Source of the DNA: Euptelea pleiosperma
Taxonomy: Eukaryota; Streptophyta; Magnoliopsida; Ranunculales; Eupteleaceae
DNA: 64,000 nucleotides
Direction: 5' to 3'
Assembly (NCBI GenBank): GCA_035048495.1
Contig: CM068549.1
Span: 17,951,103-18,015,102 of the forward strand
Under the pieces are notes generated by a model. It was not told the DNA's origin, made no database searches, and saw only the letters and a program-made list of their open reading frames with translations. Within the stretch, counting starts at the first letter, position 1, and every line of letters begins with the position of its first letter. Shown here one piece after another: positions 12,480 to 22,749 of this stretch. The position numbers and the translations under genes were made by a program.

Positions 12480-13695
12480 CAATAGAATGATATTAATTTT
12501 TTAATTATAAATTGATAAAATTATTATAAAAAGGGAACCTGCACTATGAGCAAGCTGTGCGGAAAACCGCTTCTTTTTTCCAGTTCCGCAACAACTTGGG
12601 CGAAATGGGTTCTACCGGGAAACCATGGATTTTTGATATTATATGATCCCAACTACATTGCACAATATTCATATAAAAATTGTTTACATAACTTTTTTCA
12701 AAGTGTTATGTGAACATAATTATCAGAAATAACATAAAGATGGTTGTCCAAATGAGACAACCACAAAACACGGTGAACCTCTAACATGCAGAACATAGCA
12801 TGTTGTTCTCTCTTAGCTCTGGAATAAAAACAATAGAATTTTTTTTTGATAAGTAAATAAAAACAATAGAATTGAACTGATTACACCCAAGGCATGCAGT
12901 TTGCATTTGCCAAGGAATCCTAAAGAGTTCTTAAGTGAGCCCACTGGAGATACCAAAAAAGGAACTTTGAATGAGCATCAAACAAATAGAAAGGAACAGA
13001 AAATAAAGTGGCCCATCCAAAGCTTTAACCTAGCAGAAAAATAGCCATGCTGAACCTCCGACCCATTAACACATATCCCATTTCACTAAAGAAAAAAAAG
13101 ATTTCCCATCTCAAATCTTCTCCCAGATTTCTCAAATTTAAAGAACGCAAGTTCAAAATCACCAGAAAGAAACAATCAAACAGAGAAACGACAATAGTTG
13201 ATACCCTTTTACAAATAGTTGATGTCACATGCCCAAAATAAAGCTAAAGGTGATAGGCGGATGGCGACAAAGATGGGATCATTACTTTAACTTGACGTTG
13301 TCTAGCCCATTCTTGAACTTGATCACCCACCTAAAGTGTTGAAAACTTACAGGCCATGTTCATTTTGGAATGGATGATCAAAAACCAGAATTTAAATGGG
13401 TTTCAATTCAGAGATCTAACATATCGAATTTCACACCTCAAAATTAACAAAAATAGTAAACGAAACCAATAAAAACATGAGCAAATAAAACATCAAACAG
13501 TAAATTCACCTTCAAAGTTGAGGAACCACAACTCTAATTAAGAAAATAGTAGGAAACAATTTCTAACACCAACTTATCTTGCTGCAGCAACTTAGCTAAA
13601 ATCTTATGTTACACTTTCTCAAGCTATTAGCCTAAAACGCATAAACCCGGCCCTCAATTGTTTGATCATCATTTTATAGAACATAACAGAATTGG
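12480..13695. other. No gene recognised
   Basis: AT-rich spacer. Opposing 64- and 67-codon frames at 13025-13241 cover the same stretch on both strands and are A/T-run driven, so I do not count them. Confidence 0.45.
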
Positions 13696-13699
13696 ATAT

Positions 13700-13742
13700 T
13701 GTTGGAATTATGTTATGTTTTAGTGTTTACTATTTTCTTGTT
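13700..13742 (+). repeat. Copia LTR tip fragment
   Basis: The sequence TGTTGGAATTATGTTATG continues TTTTAGTGTTTAC and matches the first 40 bases of the copia LTR at 29751 with two or three differences. The match then stops. Either a chopped LTR end or the start of a diverged solo LTR. Confidence 0.6.
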
Positions 13743-13964
13743 AACTGATATATATTGACACGTGGTTTGACGAAAGACCATTCAAATTTTCTTGGTGTCG
13801 AACTCTCCTCCACAACAACCAAACCAACTTAGTGCCACCTGGTGCACTTCATTCCCTCTACAGTGAGGACATTGAGTGGTCCAAAGTGGGGAGAAGAACT
13901 TTGATGAACGGCGACATAAGCCACGTGGCATGCCCTTAAATAAATTGATGATGGACCACCGTAT

Positions 13965-14252
13965 AAGCCACATGGCACACTCTTAGATACCACTGACCGT
14001 ATAGATGTTTGGCCCATTCCTAAGTGGACCTACATACCAAAAATAAGTCTGATTAGTGTTTTTTAAGCATTGGATTGGAGTCATTTTCATGGGTTGGTTT
14101 TCAACCATGAATTCTAGCATTATTTGAGATACAAAGATCCAAAGGTTAGAAATTACTAATTGCGCTGATTTTTGGTTTGTAGCCCCACCTAGGGATGGGC
14201 CAAACATCCATAGGGTCAGTGGTCTCTAAAAGTCTACCGCGTGGCTCATACC
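13965..14252. mobile_element. Palindromic MITE, core family A, copy 1
   Basis: Left arm: GCCACATGGCACACTCTTAG, then TGACCGTATAGATGTTTGGC and GGACCTACATACCAAAAATA. The right arm is the inverse (GATTTTTGGTTTGTAG, GGGCCAAACATCCATAGG, GTCAGTGGTCTCTAAAAG, CGCGTGGC). An extra partial copy of the arm tip (AAGCCACGTGGCATG) sits just left, at 13918-13937. No open frame for a transposase, so it is non-autonomous. Confidence 0.75.
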
Positions 14253-15120
14253 CTGGTCCTTATCAGCATTGACGAGGGACATATGTCATCAAAGTTTTAT
14301 CTTCAACCTCCACCGTTCCTCTGGTTCTATACTACCAATTCTCCCCTGTGAACCCTGAAATTCTCTATTTTTGTCATAAACTTTTTTTTTAAATTTAAAC
14401 AAAAGATTCAAGTTTTCATGTCCAATCACACCTGCAACTACATCTCCTCCCCTCCGTGACCATAATAAGAGCCAAAGATTCATGGAGGCAGTGGGCCCGA
14501 AAGAGTCTACTATGTGACAAATTGAGGGACTTGTGCATCAAAATTTTGATACAGCAGTCGGTGTCATAGATTTTCCCCCTCGATGACCATAATAAGAGAT
14601 TCAACTTTTTGTTCAACTTTTTTGGTTAAAAGATGGATGGTTTGGATTTTGTTCAACTTCTCCAATAAAATCTTAACCGTCTATCCAAAATAGCTAGCAG
14701 ACCATGTGGCAAGATGGGTTAAATAGAAGTTATTGACGGTACGAGTTGTACGACACAATAATAGCAGTTTAGTTGGTATTTTTGTAATTTTGAAAAAGTA
14801 GAGGCATTTCGGTCATGACATCAAATGTTAGACAGACCGTTTACAATCAACAAAGGAAAGCTGCACTCAAAAGGGAAACACAACAAATATCAACGAATTT
14901 ACCAGAGCACGTACCTGGGTAGTGCAAATATCAACGACTAAAGAGCCCTCAAAGCAATTGTCACTTTCCCTACCTGTTGGATTCAATGGAGATTTACGGT
15001 TTTTAGTCGGTGAAAGTGTTGGTGGAACTGCTGGTGCAAGGAGCCCGACCCAAAAATTATATCTTGCAGTCCTAGTTCTTGGATGACTATCCCAAAATCA
15101 CCTATCGTAATGGTGTATTT

Positions 15121-15392
15121 GCCACATGTCACATTCTTGGAGACTACTAACCGTACAGCTTTTTTCCACCCTTATGTGGACCTATACACCAAAAAAAGAA
15201 GTTTGATTGGTGATTACTCGCGGTTGATTTAAGTCTTTTCATGAGTTGAGTTTTAGCCGTAGGATTCTAGCCTTAGTATAGTTTAATACAATGGCTAGAG
15301 ATCACCAATATGGCCGATCTTTGGTTTGTCAGTCTAGGTGGACAAAACATCTGTATTGTCAGTGGTCTCCAAGAATGTGACACATGGCACAT
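15121..15392. mobile_element. Palindromic MITE, core family A, copy 2
   Basis: Arms GCCACATGTCACATTCTTGG and the inverse CCAAGAATGTGACACATGGC, about 270 bp apart, with inner GTGGACCTATACACC and a degenerate core (AAAAAAAGAAGTTTGATTGG against CCGATCTTTGGTTTG). More diverged than the other copies. Outer termini unclear. Confidence 0.65.
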
Positions 15393-15617
15393 GCGGCATA
15401 ACGTTATGTCCTGGAACATACAATATGTGTTGTAGAAGCTCATCCCAACTATTCCACGTTCCCTTAATTTTCGATGTAGCCTATCAGGATGACTTTAAAG
15501 AGATATGTCGCAAATAAAGACCCGTGGAATTGGGAAACTACACGACACCCTGATAGAAAAATTTTGATCCCGCGACTTTTATCCGGTGTCCAGATCGAAC
15601 CTAAAAATGCCTGTGGA

Positions 15618-15925
15618 ACACAGATCATTGACCATATGGAAGTTAGAACCATCCCTGAGTGGACCTACAGACCAAAAATCAGCTTGATTGGTAGTTTCTA
15701 ACTGTTGGATTTGAGTATTTTTCATGGCTTCATTTTCAAACATAAGATTTAAGCATTGGATTACTCATATCCAACGTAGAAATCACCAATCATATCCAAC
15801 GCCTAGAAATCACCAATCATATCCAACGCCTCGAAATCACCAATCAGGCTGATTTTTGGTATGCATATCCACTTAGAGATGGTTCAAACATCCTTATGGT
15901 CAATTATCACTAAGGAGCATGTTTA
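15618..15925. mobile_element. Palindromic MITE, core family A, copy 3
   Basis: Contains TGGACCTACAGACCAAAAAT, CAGCTTGATTGG, and on the right CAGGCTGATTTTTGGTATGC with ATCCACTTAGAGATGG and CAAACATCCTTATGGTCA. The arm tips are eroded. A 26-bp segment in its centre is triplicated (separate entry). Confidence 0.65.
15768..15847. repeat. Three tandem ~26-bp units inside MITE copy 3
   Basis: The unit CATATCCAACG(CCTA)GAAATCACCAAT occurs three times in a row. The first unit lacks the CCT. It is the loop-side segment of the element's right arm, duplicated locally after insertion. Confidence 0.85.
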
Positions 15926-16372
15926 ATGAGACTGCCACGGAGAAGTCCAACAATGGTCAGTGCTGCCAAGGAGCATGTTAACATCTACAAAGCCAAGGCC
16001 AAAGAGAAGGATCTCTACCATCTGATCGAGTGCTAAAGCTTGGACTGTTAGTGGGAATTGATGGTAAGAAAAAATGTTCACACTCCCACGGTCCATACAT
16101 CAAACGGTTGGATATGGGACTTTCATTGTAGGCATAGTGTTGACCCAGCAATATTAACGACCCTATTACATTGCTTGCTATGGAAGAGTCTATGGTTTGA
16201 TGAGATCAGACCATTTGATTGATTGATTGATCAAATAATGATTGAACAGGCTGGATTGGTTCATAGATGGAGCAGGTGACACTGTGACAGCGTTTATTCC
16301 AAAATGTAGCGAAAGAAATGAAGGAACATAGCTTTTATGCAAAATTGCAGGTAGAGAAGACCATGGTGAGGA

Positions 16373-16696
16373 TCATAGAAGGAGACGACGGCAGACTTCT
16401 ACGGAGGAATTGATCTGGTGGATCGCAGGGAGGACCAAGGCATTTGTTGTCTTCAACGGAGACATCTGCAACCCTTGTGATTCTGAAGATACTCCAATCA
16501 ATAATAGTGGTTGAAGTCTTGAAGGGGAAGATCTGGTGTTAATGGTGTAGGTGGTGGAGGAGACGATGATGATGATGGAGGAAGAGGAGGCCATCTCTTT
16601 TAGATCCTCATTGATAGACGGTTCAAACTTCAAATAGCAAGAGAGGAAGATGGGATGGGTTTTGCAGGTTTGATTTGAGCTCTTGGAGAAGATCAC
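16373..16696 (-). CDS. Unrecognised 107-codon open frame
   Basis: An internal ATG gives MASSSSIIIIVSSTTYTINT, with Ser/Thr-rich and basic residues after it (RSSPSRLQPLLL). This could be read as a transit-peptide-like start, but the rest (MSPLKTTNALVLPAIHQINS) matches nothing I know and the frame closes without a domain. Two G-box motifs lie just upstream (16705, 16767). Could be a first-exon remnant; equally could be chance. Confidence 0.15.
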   Translation of the reverse strand: MIFSKSSNQTCKTHPIFLSCYLKFEPSINEDLKEMASSSSIIIIVSSTTYTINTRSSPSRLQPLLLIGVSSESQGLQMSPLKTTNALVLPAIHQINSSVEVCRRLLL

Positions 16697-16870
16697 TGAG
16701 ATGCCACGTGGGGTAGTGTCGACAGTTCAGATTTTTTTTTCCAAGGAACCGTGCGTCCACAATATCCACGTGGCAATGGCAAGAGGGTTAATTGAAGTAA
16801 TGGAATGGTGGTACGACGCATTAATGACAGGTCAACACAGTGGAAGGAATAAACGTTGGTATTTTATTAA

Positions 16871-17045
16871 GGGTCAGGCTCCGTTGACAGGTGAAAAAAT
16901 GACAGGATTCTGTACAGGGACACAATATAAGCCACGTGGCACACTCTTAGTGGAATCTGACCGTATGGATGTTTTTCCAATCCCATTGTGGACCTACAAA
17001 ACCAAAAATCAGCCTGATTAGTGATTTATTGGCTTTGGTTTGGAC
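16871..17045. mobile_element. Palindromic MITE, core family A, copy 4 (left half only)
   Basis: Starts GGGTCAGGCTCCGTTGACAG, matching the intact copy at 58075 (GGGTCGGGCTCCGTTGACAG), continues through GCCACGTGGCACACTCTTAG, GACCGTATGGATGTTT and AATCAGCCTGATTAGTGATT, then stops at GGACTTAT. The other half is missing. At this point the retrotransposon at 17046-25150 begins, itself truncated, so the join is a deletion junction. Confidence 0.85.
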
Positions 17046-18387
17046 TTATCCGACTTTGGAAGCTGATTTTCCTACCCCCCAGAGCTCCCCTCCGATCGAC
17101 TTCTCTCTGGGGTACTTTGGTTCTCTGATAGATTCTCGGGTCTCGGAGGCCGTTGACCCTGGGCAAACGGTAGAGGTACTTCCAACCCAGAGCCTCATTC
17201 GCGTATCATCTGATACTTCTTCCCCGTCATCCGACAGGAAATTACCATCCATTACCGACTGAATTTTCTTACCTGGAGTAGTCTCTCGGCTATTTCTATT
17301 GAGGTGCGCCTACGTCTGAGCCTCTCTTATCCGAGCAAGCGACTCAGGATCTTCTTCGTGCCCAAGAGATGGCCAGACTCAACCTCAAGGGTCCTGCTTG
17401 TGCCGTCTCCCCTAGTCATGGATCGATTTTGACTTCTTGAAAATGGAAAGAGGATGCCTCCGCCCGGGATCCTCCTGCCAAACGATCAAAGGGGGTCATT
17501 ATCTCGGAGGAAGGCTCTCGACCTGCTCCTTCCCTGGTTGCTCCACCTCCCTCGAAAGGGGGAGATAAGAGAAAAAGGCCTTTGCCTCCACCGCCTCCGA
17601 GGGACTGGGAAAGGCATCATTCCAACGAGGTTCCGGCGGGTACTATCGGTTTCGAGGTGGCGCCCAAGACGGTTCCCAGGCTGGCACCGATCTGGAATAC
17701 ATCCTACATCAATAAAGCAGGGGACCCACTCCAGATCAATCATAGTGCCGTCAAGGATGGTTCTGTTGCTCGGCTTGTCGGGGATCTGTGCCCGACTCCT
17801 GCCGACATAAAGCTCTTTGCTGACGTTTCCTCCGACTTCGTGGCGATCAGTACTTCAGGGGCATGTTCATGGTAAGTTTTTATACCCTTTGATTCTTTAA
17901 CTTTTTGCCATGTTCATTCGTTGACTTTTCTTACTTTGTGCGTTTCTTTGTGGAGTCCATGAAAATGAAGTCATTGCCCAATGGGAGGCCTTTGCAGCGG
18001 GACGAGGCCTAGACACTACTGCAAGAGCTCGAGCAACATGCAAATGAAGTCATTGCCCAGTGGGAGGCCTTTGCAACGGATTATAAACGAGAGCGGGACG
18101 AGGCCCAGACATTACTACAGGAGCTCGAGGCGGAGGGAGAACTGGAGCTAAATCGCCAAGGCGCTAAGCGTCCTGCGGTCGAGGAAGCGGCGAAGGCGAG
18201 TGAAGAGACCAAAGTTCCTTCTATTGAGGGTGGTCTGTCAACTTTGATCGAGGTCGCTGCTGTCCAACCGACGACAGAAGGGGCTGTCACTTCTGAAACC
18301 CCAGCTCCATTCCCACCGACCGAGGTACAAACCTCTAATGGCCTAGCTGCTGACACAGAGATTGAGGATGGCCAAATTCAGGCCTAG
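17046..18387 (+). pseudogene. Antisense accessory ORF of the gypsy element (spliced, N-terminally truncated)
   Basis: Lies opposite to gag-pol, between pol and the missing 3' LTR. The readable part encodes a Pro/Lys-rich region (PPAKRSKGV, RKRPLPPPPPRDWERHH), then APIWNTSYINKAGDPLQ, LCPTPADIKLFADVSSDF, and ends at a donor ATG/GTAAGT (17871/17872). After an intron of about 85 bp, the second exon encodes a coiled coil (ELEQHANEVIAQWEAFATDY, RERDEAQTLLQELEAEGEL) and an acidic/Thr-rich tail (PAPFPPTEVQTSNGLAADTE), stopping at about 18387. This matches the layout of the 'putative gypsy type transposon' antisense proteins (PF04195 group) of plant Tat/Grande-like elements. Their conserved N-terminal domain is missing here, cut off at 17046. 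At least one in-frame stop (about 17437) and an internal 100-bp tandem duplication (NEVIAQWEAFA repeated) are present. The role of such proteins is unknown. Confidence 0.7.
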
Positions 18388-18389
18388 TA

Positions 18390-18855
18390 TGTTTCACAGA
18401 TTTTCTTATTATCTTATTTATTCTAACCCATGTGGTCAATCACTCTTCGGCCCGCGTGGCCATTTTACTACATTGCTACTTTTTAGGGCCCTTCGATTGG
18501 CCGATTTAAATTGAATGACCCTTCTGTGGCCTCTTTTGTCTGCTTGGTTTAGATTCTTATTCTTTACTTGATTGTTCGCGTTATTATGCATGCCATGCTT
18601 AACTCTGATTAGCCCATAATGGCCGAAATCATGTTTATATTGTGAATAGCCCACATCGGGCAGAGCTTCCTTTTACTTTGGATGACTCCAAATCGTCTAT
18701 ACTTAGAATGGTTCTTAGAATGGCTAATGCCAACTCTATCTTTTAATGTGGATTTGTAGTTGACCCCGTTTGTCCGGTTGGCAGAGACTAGCCCATTTAT
18801 GTGGACGGCTGAAGCCAGTCCTGTTACATACAATCATTAGGCAATTATTCGGTCA
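18390..18855. other. Spacer between pol 3' end and antisense ORF
   Basis: Part of the gypsy element. Short phrases such as GTGGCC, CCGCGTGGCC and TAGCCCATAATGGCC recur, suggesting decayed short tandem repeats. Minus-strand frames of 72-74 codons here have no recognisable domain. Confidence 0.5.
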
Positions 18856-18858
18856 TCT

Positions 18859-19997
18859 TCATTGATAAAATTTCTTTAAATTTTGTACATTCCATGGTTT
18901 TTCGATGATCTTGTCGTCTAGAGTCTCTAAGTGTAGCTCCTTCCGGCTCCGACTTCTGACTCTATAGTGTCCTTCCCAGTTCATCGCCAGTTTCCCAGCA
19001 TTCTTTTCTCGGGTATTCGGGAAGACCTTTCTTAGAACTAGGTCTCCTTGTTGGAAAGTTCTCGGTTTCACCTTACGCTGGTACTATCTCTTTAAGGCTT
19101 GATGATAACTTTCTAGCTTTATTCGAGTTGTCTCCCTTCTTTCTTCGACCATAGCGATATCGAATTTCTGGACTTCAAAGCAGACTCCGGTCTCTACAGC
19201 CATATGTCGGGAAGTGTTAACTACCATCTCGGATAGGATGACTGCCTCCATTCCAAAAGCCAAGGCAAACGGGGAGTCACCATTTCCAATTCTCGGTGTC
19301 GTCCGATAGGCCCATAGCACTCCATCAAGTATCTCGGTCCATTTTCCTTTGGAGCTCTCCAATCTCTTCTTCAAATTCCTTCCCACCGTTTTGTTTATTG
19401 CCTCCACCCGTCCATTTCCTTGAAGGTACATCGAGGCCGAGAACAACTGCTTGATGTTAAACTTATCACAGAAGTGTACAATTCTTCCCCCTTGGAACTG
19501 AGAGCCGTTATCCGAGATGAATGCATATGGAAGGCGAAATTTTGTTATGATCCTCTCCCATAAGAACTTTTCCAATTCCTATTCCCGGACCTGCTGCAAA
19601 GCCACTACTTCCACCAACTTCTTAAAATAGTCTGTTGCCACCAACATAAACTGTTTCTTCCAGGGAGCCATTGGAAGTGGGCCGACAACGTCTAATCCCC
19701 ATAATAGAGCGAACGGCCATGGACTGACTACTGAGTTCAATCCCCAACGGGCGCTCCAATAGTCAGCGCATGTTTTTAGCATTTCACACATTTTCTCACA
19801 TATTTCTTTACCTCCTCTTGTATGTACGGCCAGTAGTATCCTTGCACCCAAGCCTTGCGGGCTAAGGATCTTCCTCCATAATGGTTGACACACTCTCCTT
19901 CGTGTATCTCAGCCGTTATAAGCTGAGCCTGGTCTTGCGTCACACATTTTAATAACGGCCCACCGACCGATTTCCGATACAACTCGCCCCTGAGCAT
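18859..19997 (-). pseudogene. Gypsy integrase (zinc finger, DDE core, C-terminus)
   Basis: The H2C2 finger reads IHEGECVNHYGGRSLARKAW then KKYVRKCVKC (about 19776-19930). The core has all three catalytic positions: LLWGLDVVGPLP, FISDNGSQFQG and GNGRVEAINKTVGRN. The C-terminal part keeps FQQGDLVLRKVF and NWEGHYRV, and ends NVQNLKKFYQ at 18859. There is no chromodomain. A single in-frame TAG at 19576-19581 splits the core between VALQQVRE and ELEKFLWERI, and further breaks separate the finger from the core and the core from the C-terminus. Integrase would insert element cDNA into the genome; this copy cannot make the full protein. Confidence 0.88.
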
Positions 19998-20199
19998 TTG
20001 ATATCGGCGGGCTTTCTACTCTATCCGTCTGGCCATTTTCCTGTCTGGATCTCTAGTCCCGTCGACTAGGTATCTGATGATGGGTGTCATGCATGTTACA
20101 GTAGCGTCGACTTGGTTGCACATTTCCACTTCCATGTCATCCGAGTCGATGCTCGGGCTCTCTTGAAACCCAATGGAGATCGTCATCTTCTCTGTCTCC

Positions 20200-20582
20200 C
20201 CCAACATGGCGGCTACGTATGCCAGGGCATCGGCGTGTCAGTTTTCTCCCATGTTGGTGTGGTATAGCTCAGCTCTTCTAAACTTCCCAATTTCTCGGTT
20301 GATCACTCCCAAATACTTGGTCATTCTTTCGTTCCTAGCCGCGAATGACCCATTAACCTGATTGACCACCAGCTAAGAGTCACTGAAAACCAGGATGTCC
20401 TCGATGCCGAGTTTGGCTGCCATCTGAAGCCCGGCAATGAGTGCTTCATATCCCGCCTTATTGTTAGAAGCTGAGAATCCCAACTTGACTACCAACTCAA
20501 TTCGGGTATTCTCTGGGGTGATAAGGATAGCGCCGATACCAGCACCGGCACAGTTGGCCAGCCTTCCACGTACAATCTCCAT
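20200..20582 (-). pseudogene. Second RNase H-like domain of the gypsy element
   Basis: Translation GAGIGAILITPENTRIELVV, LGFSASNNKAGYEALIAGL, ILVFSDS, continuing (after a stop) with a QLVVNQVNGSFAARNERM-like stretch. This is the additional RNase H-type domain found between the RT-linked RNase H and integrase in Tat-group Ty3 elements. The first acidic residue region and FSDS are visible. The Glu of the usual 'NNEAEYEAL' is changed (NNKAGYEAL), so the domain is probably inactive. Confidence 0.75.
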
Positions 20583-20749
20583 CCATTCCTAGTATTCTAT
20601 GGGTTTGGAAATTCATCCGTCCCCGGTTCTGTGGTCGGTTCCGACTCTAGCTCCTCAACCCAGAAGGGGTCCTCAATGGGGAAGTCTACCAGGAAGTCGG
20701 CTACCAATTGCCCTTTCTCTGCCGTTCTCGATCGATAGGAAATCTCATA

Positions 20750-21853
20750 CTATCCCAAAGCCACTACCCATTTCTCCATTCTCCCCGACTTCTCGAACTT
20801 TTTCATAACATCCTTTAGGGGTAGATCAGTGTTCACGGTTATGGGATGCGCTTGGAAATGAGGCCTCAACCTCTGCGCCGAGAACATCAATGTTAACCCG
20901 GCCTTCTCTATCCTTAAGTATCTTGTCTTGGCATCTAAGAGGGTCTTACTCAAAAAGTAGACCGGCTTCTCCTTCCCGTCTTCTTCTCGGATCAACACCG
21001 AACTACTCCTCGGGTGCTGGTTTAGATAGGATCGGGGCCTTCCTGAGGTACTCTTTCAAGTCTGAAAAGCCTTTTCACATTCCTCCATCCAGTCAAATTT
21101 ACTTTGTTTCCTCAAGAGGTGGAATAGGAACTGACACATGTCCGAGGATTTTGAAATAAATCGATTCAAAGCTGCCACCATCCTGGCAAGCTTCTGAACC
21201 TATTTCTTGTTATTGGGAGACGGCATTTCTTGTAGGGCTCGAATATGATCTGGATTTGCCTCAATTCCTCTCTTGGTCACGATGTGTCTGAAAAACTTTC
21301 CTGACGACACCGAATGTACACTTTTCTGGGTTCAACTTCATCCGATACTCTCTCAGTACTCGGAAAGTTTCTTCTAGGTCCTCCAGTTAGCAATGCTGAC
21401 TGGTACTTTTCATCAACATATCATCGATGTAGACCTCCATCGTCTTTCTGAGCTTATCTCATAACATATTTTCCACCAACCTTTGATATGTAGCTCCCGC
21501 ATTCTTTAGACCGAATGGCATGCGCCGAAAGCAAAAGGTCCATCGATCGGAGTAGAAAGCCGTCTTTTCCCAATCGTCATCATGCATCAGAATCTGATTG
21601 TACCCCAAGTACTCGTCTATGAAGGATAAAAGTTCGAAGCCGGCCGTTCGATCCACCAACTCATCGACCCGGGGCACATGTAACTATCCTTAGGGCATAC
21701 TTTATTCAGGTCCGGGAAGTCGATGCAGACTCTTACCTTTCCATTATTTTTAGGGACGGCCACGATATTTGCGATCCACTCGAGGCATTTCACCTCCTCA
21801 ATGATCTCGGCCTCGGCTAGGCAGGTGATCTCATCCGACACTGCCGACGCCAC
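20750..21853 (-). pseudogene. Gypsy reverse transcriptase and RNase H
   Basis: Fingers: EAEIIEEVKCLEWIANIVAV, NNGKVRVCIDFPDLNKVCPK. Palm: FELLSFIDEYLGYNQILMHD, MPFGLKNAGATYQRLVENML, and the catalytic EVYIDDML at about 21415-21435 in another frame. RNase H start at 20998: KPVYFLSKTLLDAKTRYL and HPITVNTDLPLKDV. Frame changes occur at about 21665 (after KDSYM), before YIDD, and again in the connection domain, so it is non-functional, although most conserved boxes are legible. Confidence 0.88.
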
Positions 21854-22312
21854 TCTTAAATTCTTTGAACTCTCTATTTCATTAGGATTGATCCTTCTTT
21901 AACATTCAGGGGTGCCTCACCACAATCGGATCTATCCCCGGCATGTCTTTCATACACCATGCAAAGACATCTACGTTTTTCGTCAAGAAATCCGTTAGCA
22001 TTTATTTCTCCTCTCGGCCCAACTCCGAACCTACATATGTTATCTTCCTCTCTCCGTAGCCCCCAAGCTTCATGGGTTCAACGTCTTCTACAGTTTTGCC
22101 CTTTGACTAGGGAATCGATTCCACCGGGACTAGATGCTGTGATTGCTATTGTCTGGAGGAACCGAGATCTCGATCTTCTACCAAGTGTCTTCTGAGTGTC
22201 TTTGATCATCGTTGCTTGGCACCTCTATGCCTCACCCTGGTCTCCCTAATCTCGTATAAGCTGAGGGAAGTGGGGAAACGGATTACCTGGTAGTAGGTAG
22301 ACGACACCGCCT

Positions 22313-22573
22313 TCATGCTGTGTACCCACCGTCTTCCAAGATAACATTATAGGTCGATGAAGCGTCGACCACCAAAAATCTTGTCATTAGTGTCACCGGC
22401 CCTACCGTCACCGGTAACACTATCTCTCCCAAGGGGTTTGAGGCTACCCCATTAAATCCGTAGATCGCTGCTCTGGAGGGTTCCAAGCCAACATAACTGA
22501 TTCCCATGTTGTCAAAGGCCGATTTGAACATAATCTCGACAAAGCTGCCGCAATCCACCAGGATTCTCTTCAC
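22313..22573 (-). pseudogene. Gypsy aspartic protease domain
   Basis: Begins RILVDCGSFVEIMFKSAFDN, followed by GISYVGLEPSRAAIYGFNGV and GEIVLPVTVGP, the order of the retroviral-type aspartyl protease in Tat-like elements. The active-site triplet D-S/T/G-G is D-C-G here; 'VDxGSS' is the usual lineage form, so C is a substitution. The frame is open for 86 codons but linked to gag and RT only through frameshifts. Confidence 0.75.
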
Positions 22574-22749
22574 TGAAAAATTCCTTGTCCAAGGAAATCA
22601 CCAAGGCGTCCTCATGAGGGCCTGCCACCTTCTCTAAATCTTTTTCTGAGAACCATACCGTCGTTCTCGGATCAAGATCTAAAGCCGTCTCTAGGCTTAC
22701 CAGTCTGGGCTCCGCCGAAACCTCCATTACCTCGCGAATGCTCATCATT

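Noticed and set aside
16683..17262. Plus frames of 112 and 97 codons
   Set aside because: They run across a half-MITE and the MITE/retrotransposon junction; the later part is accounted for by the antisense ORF.
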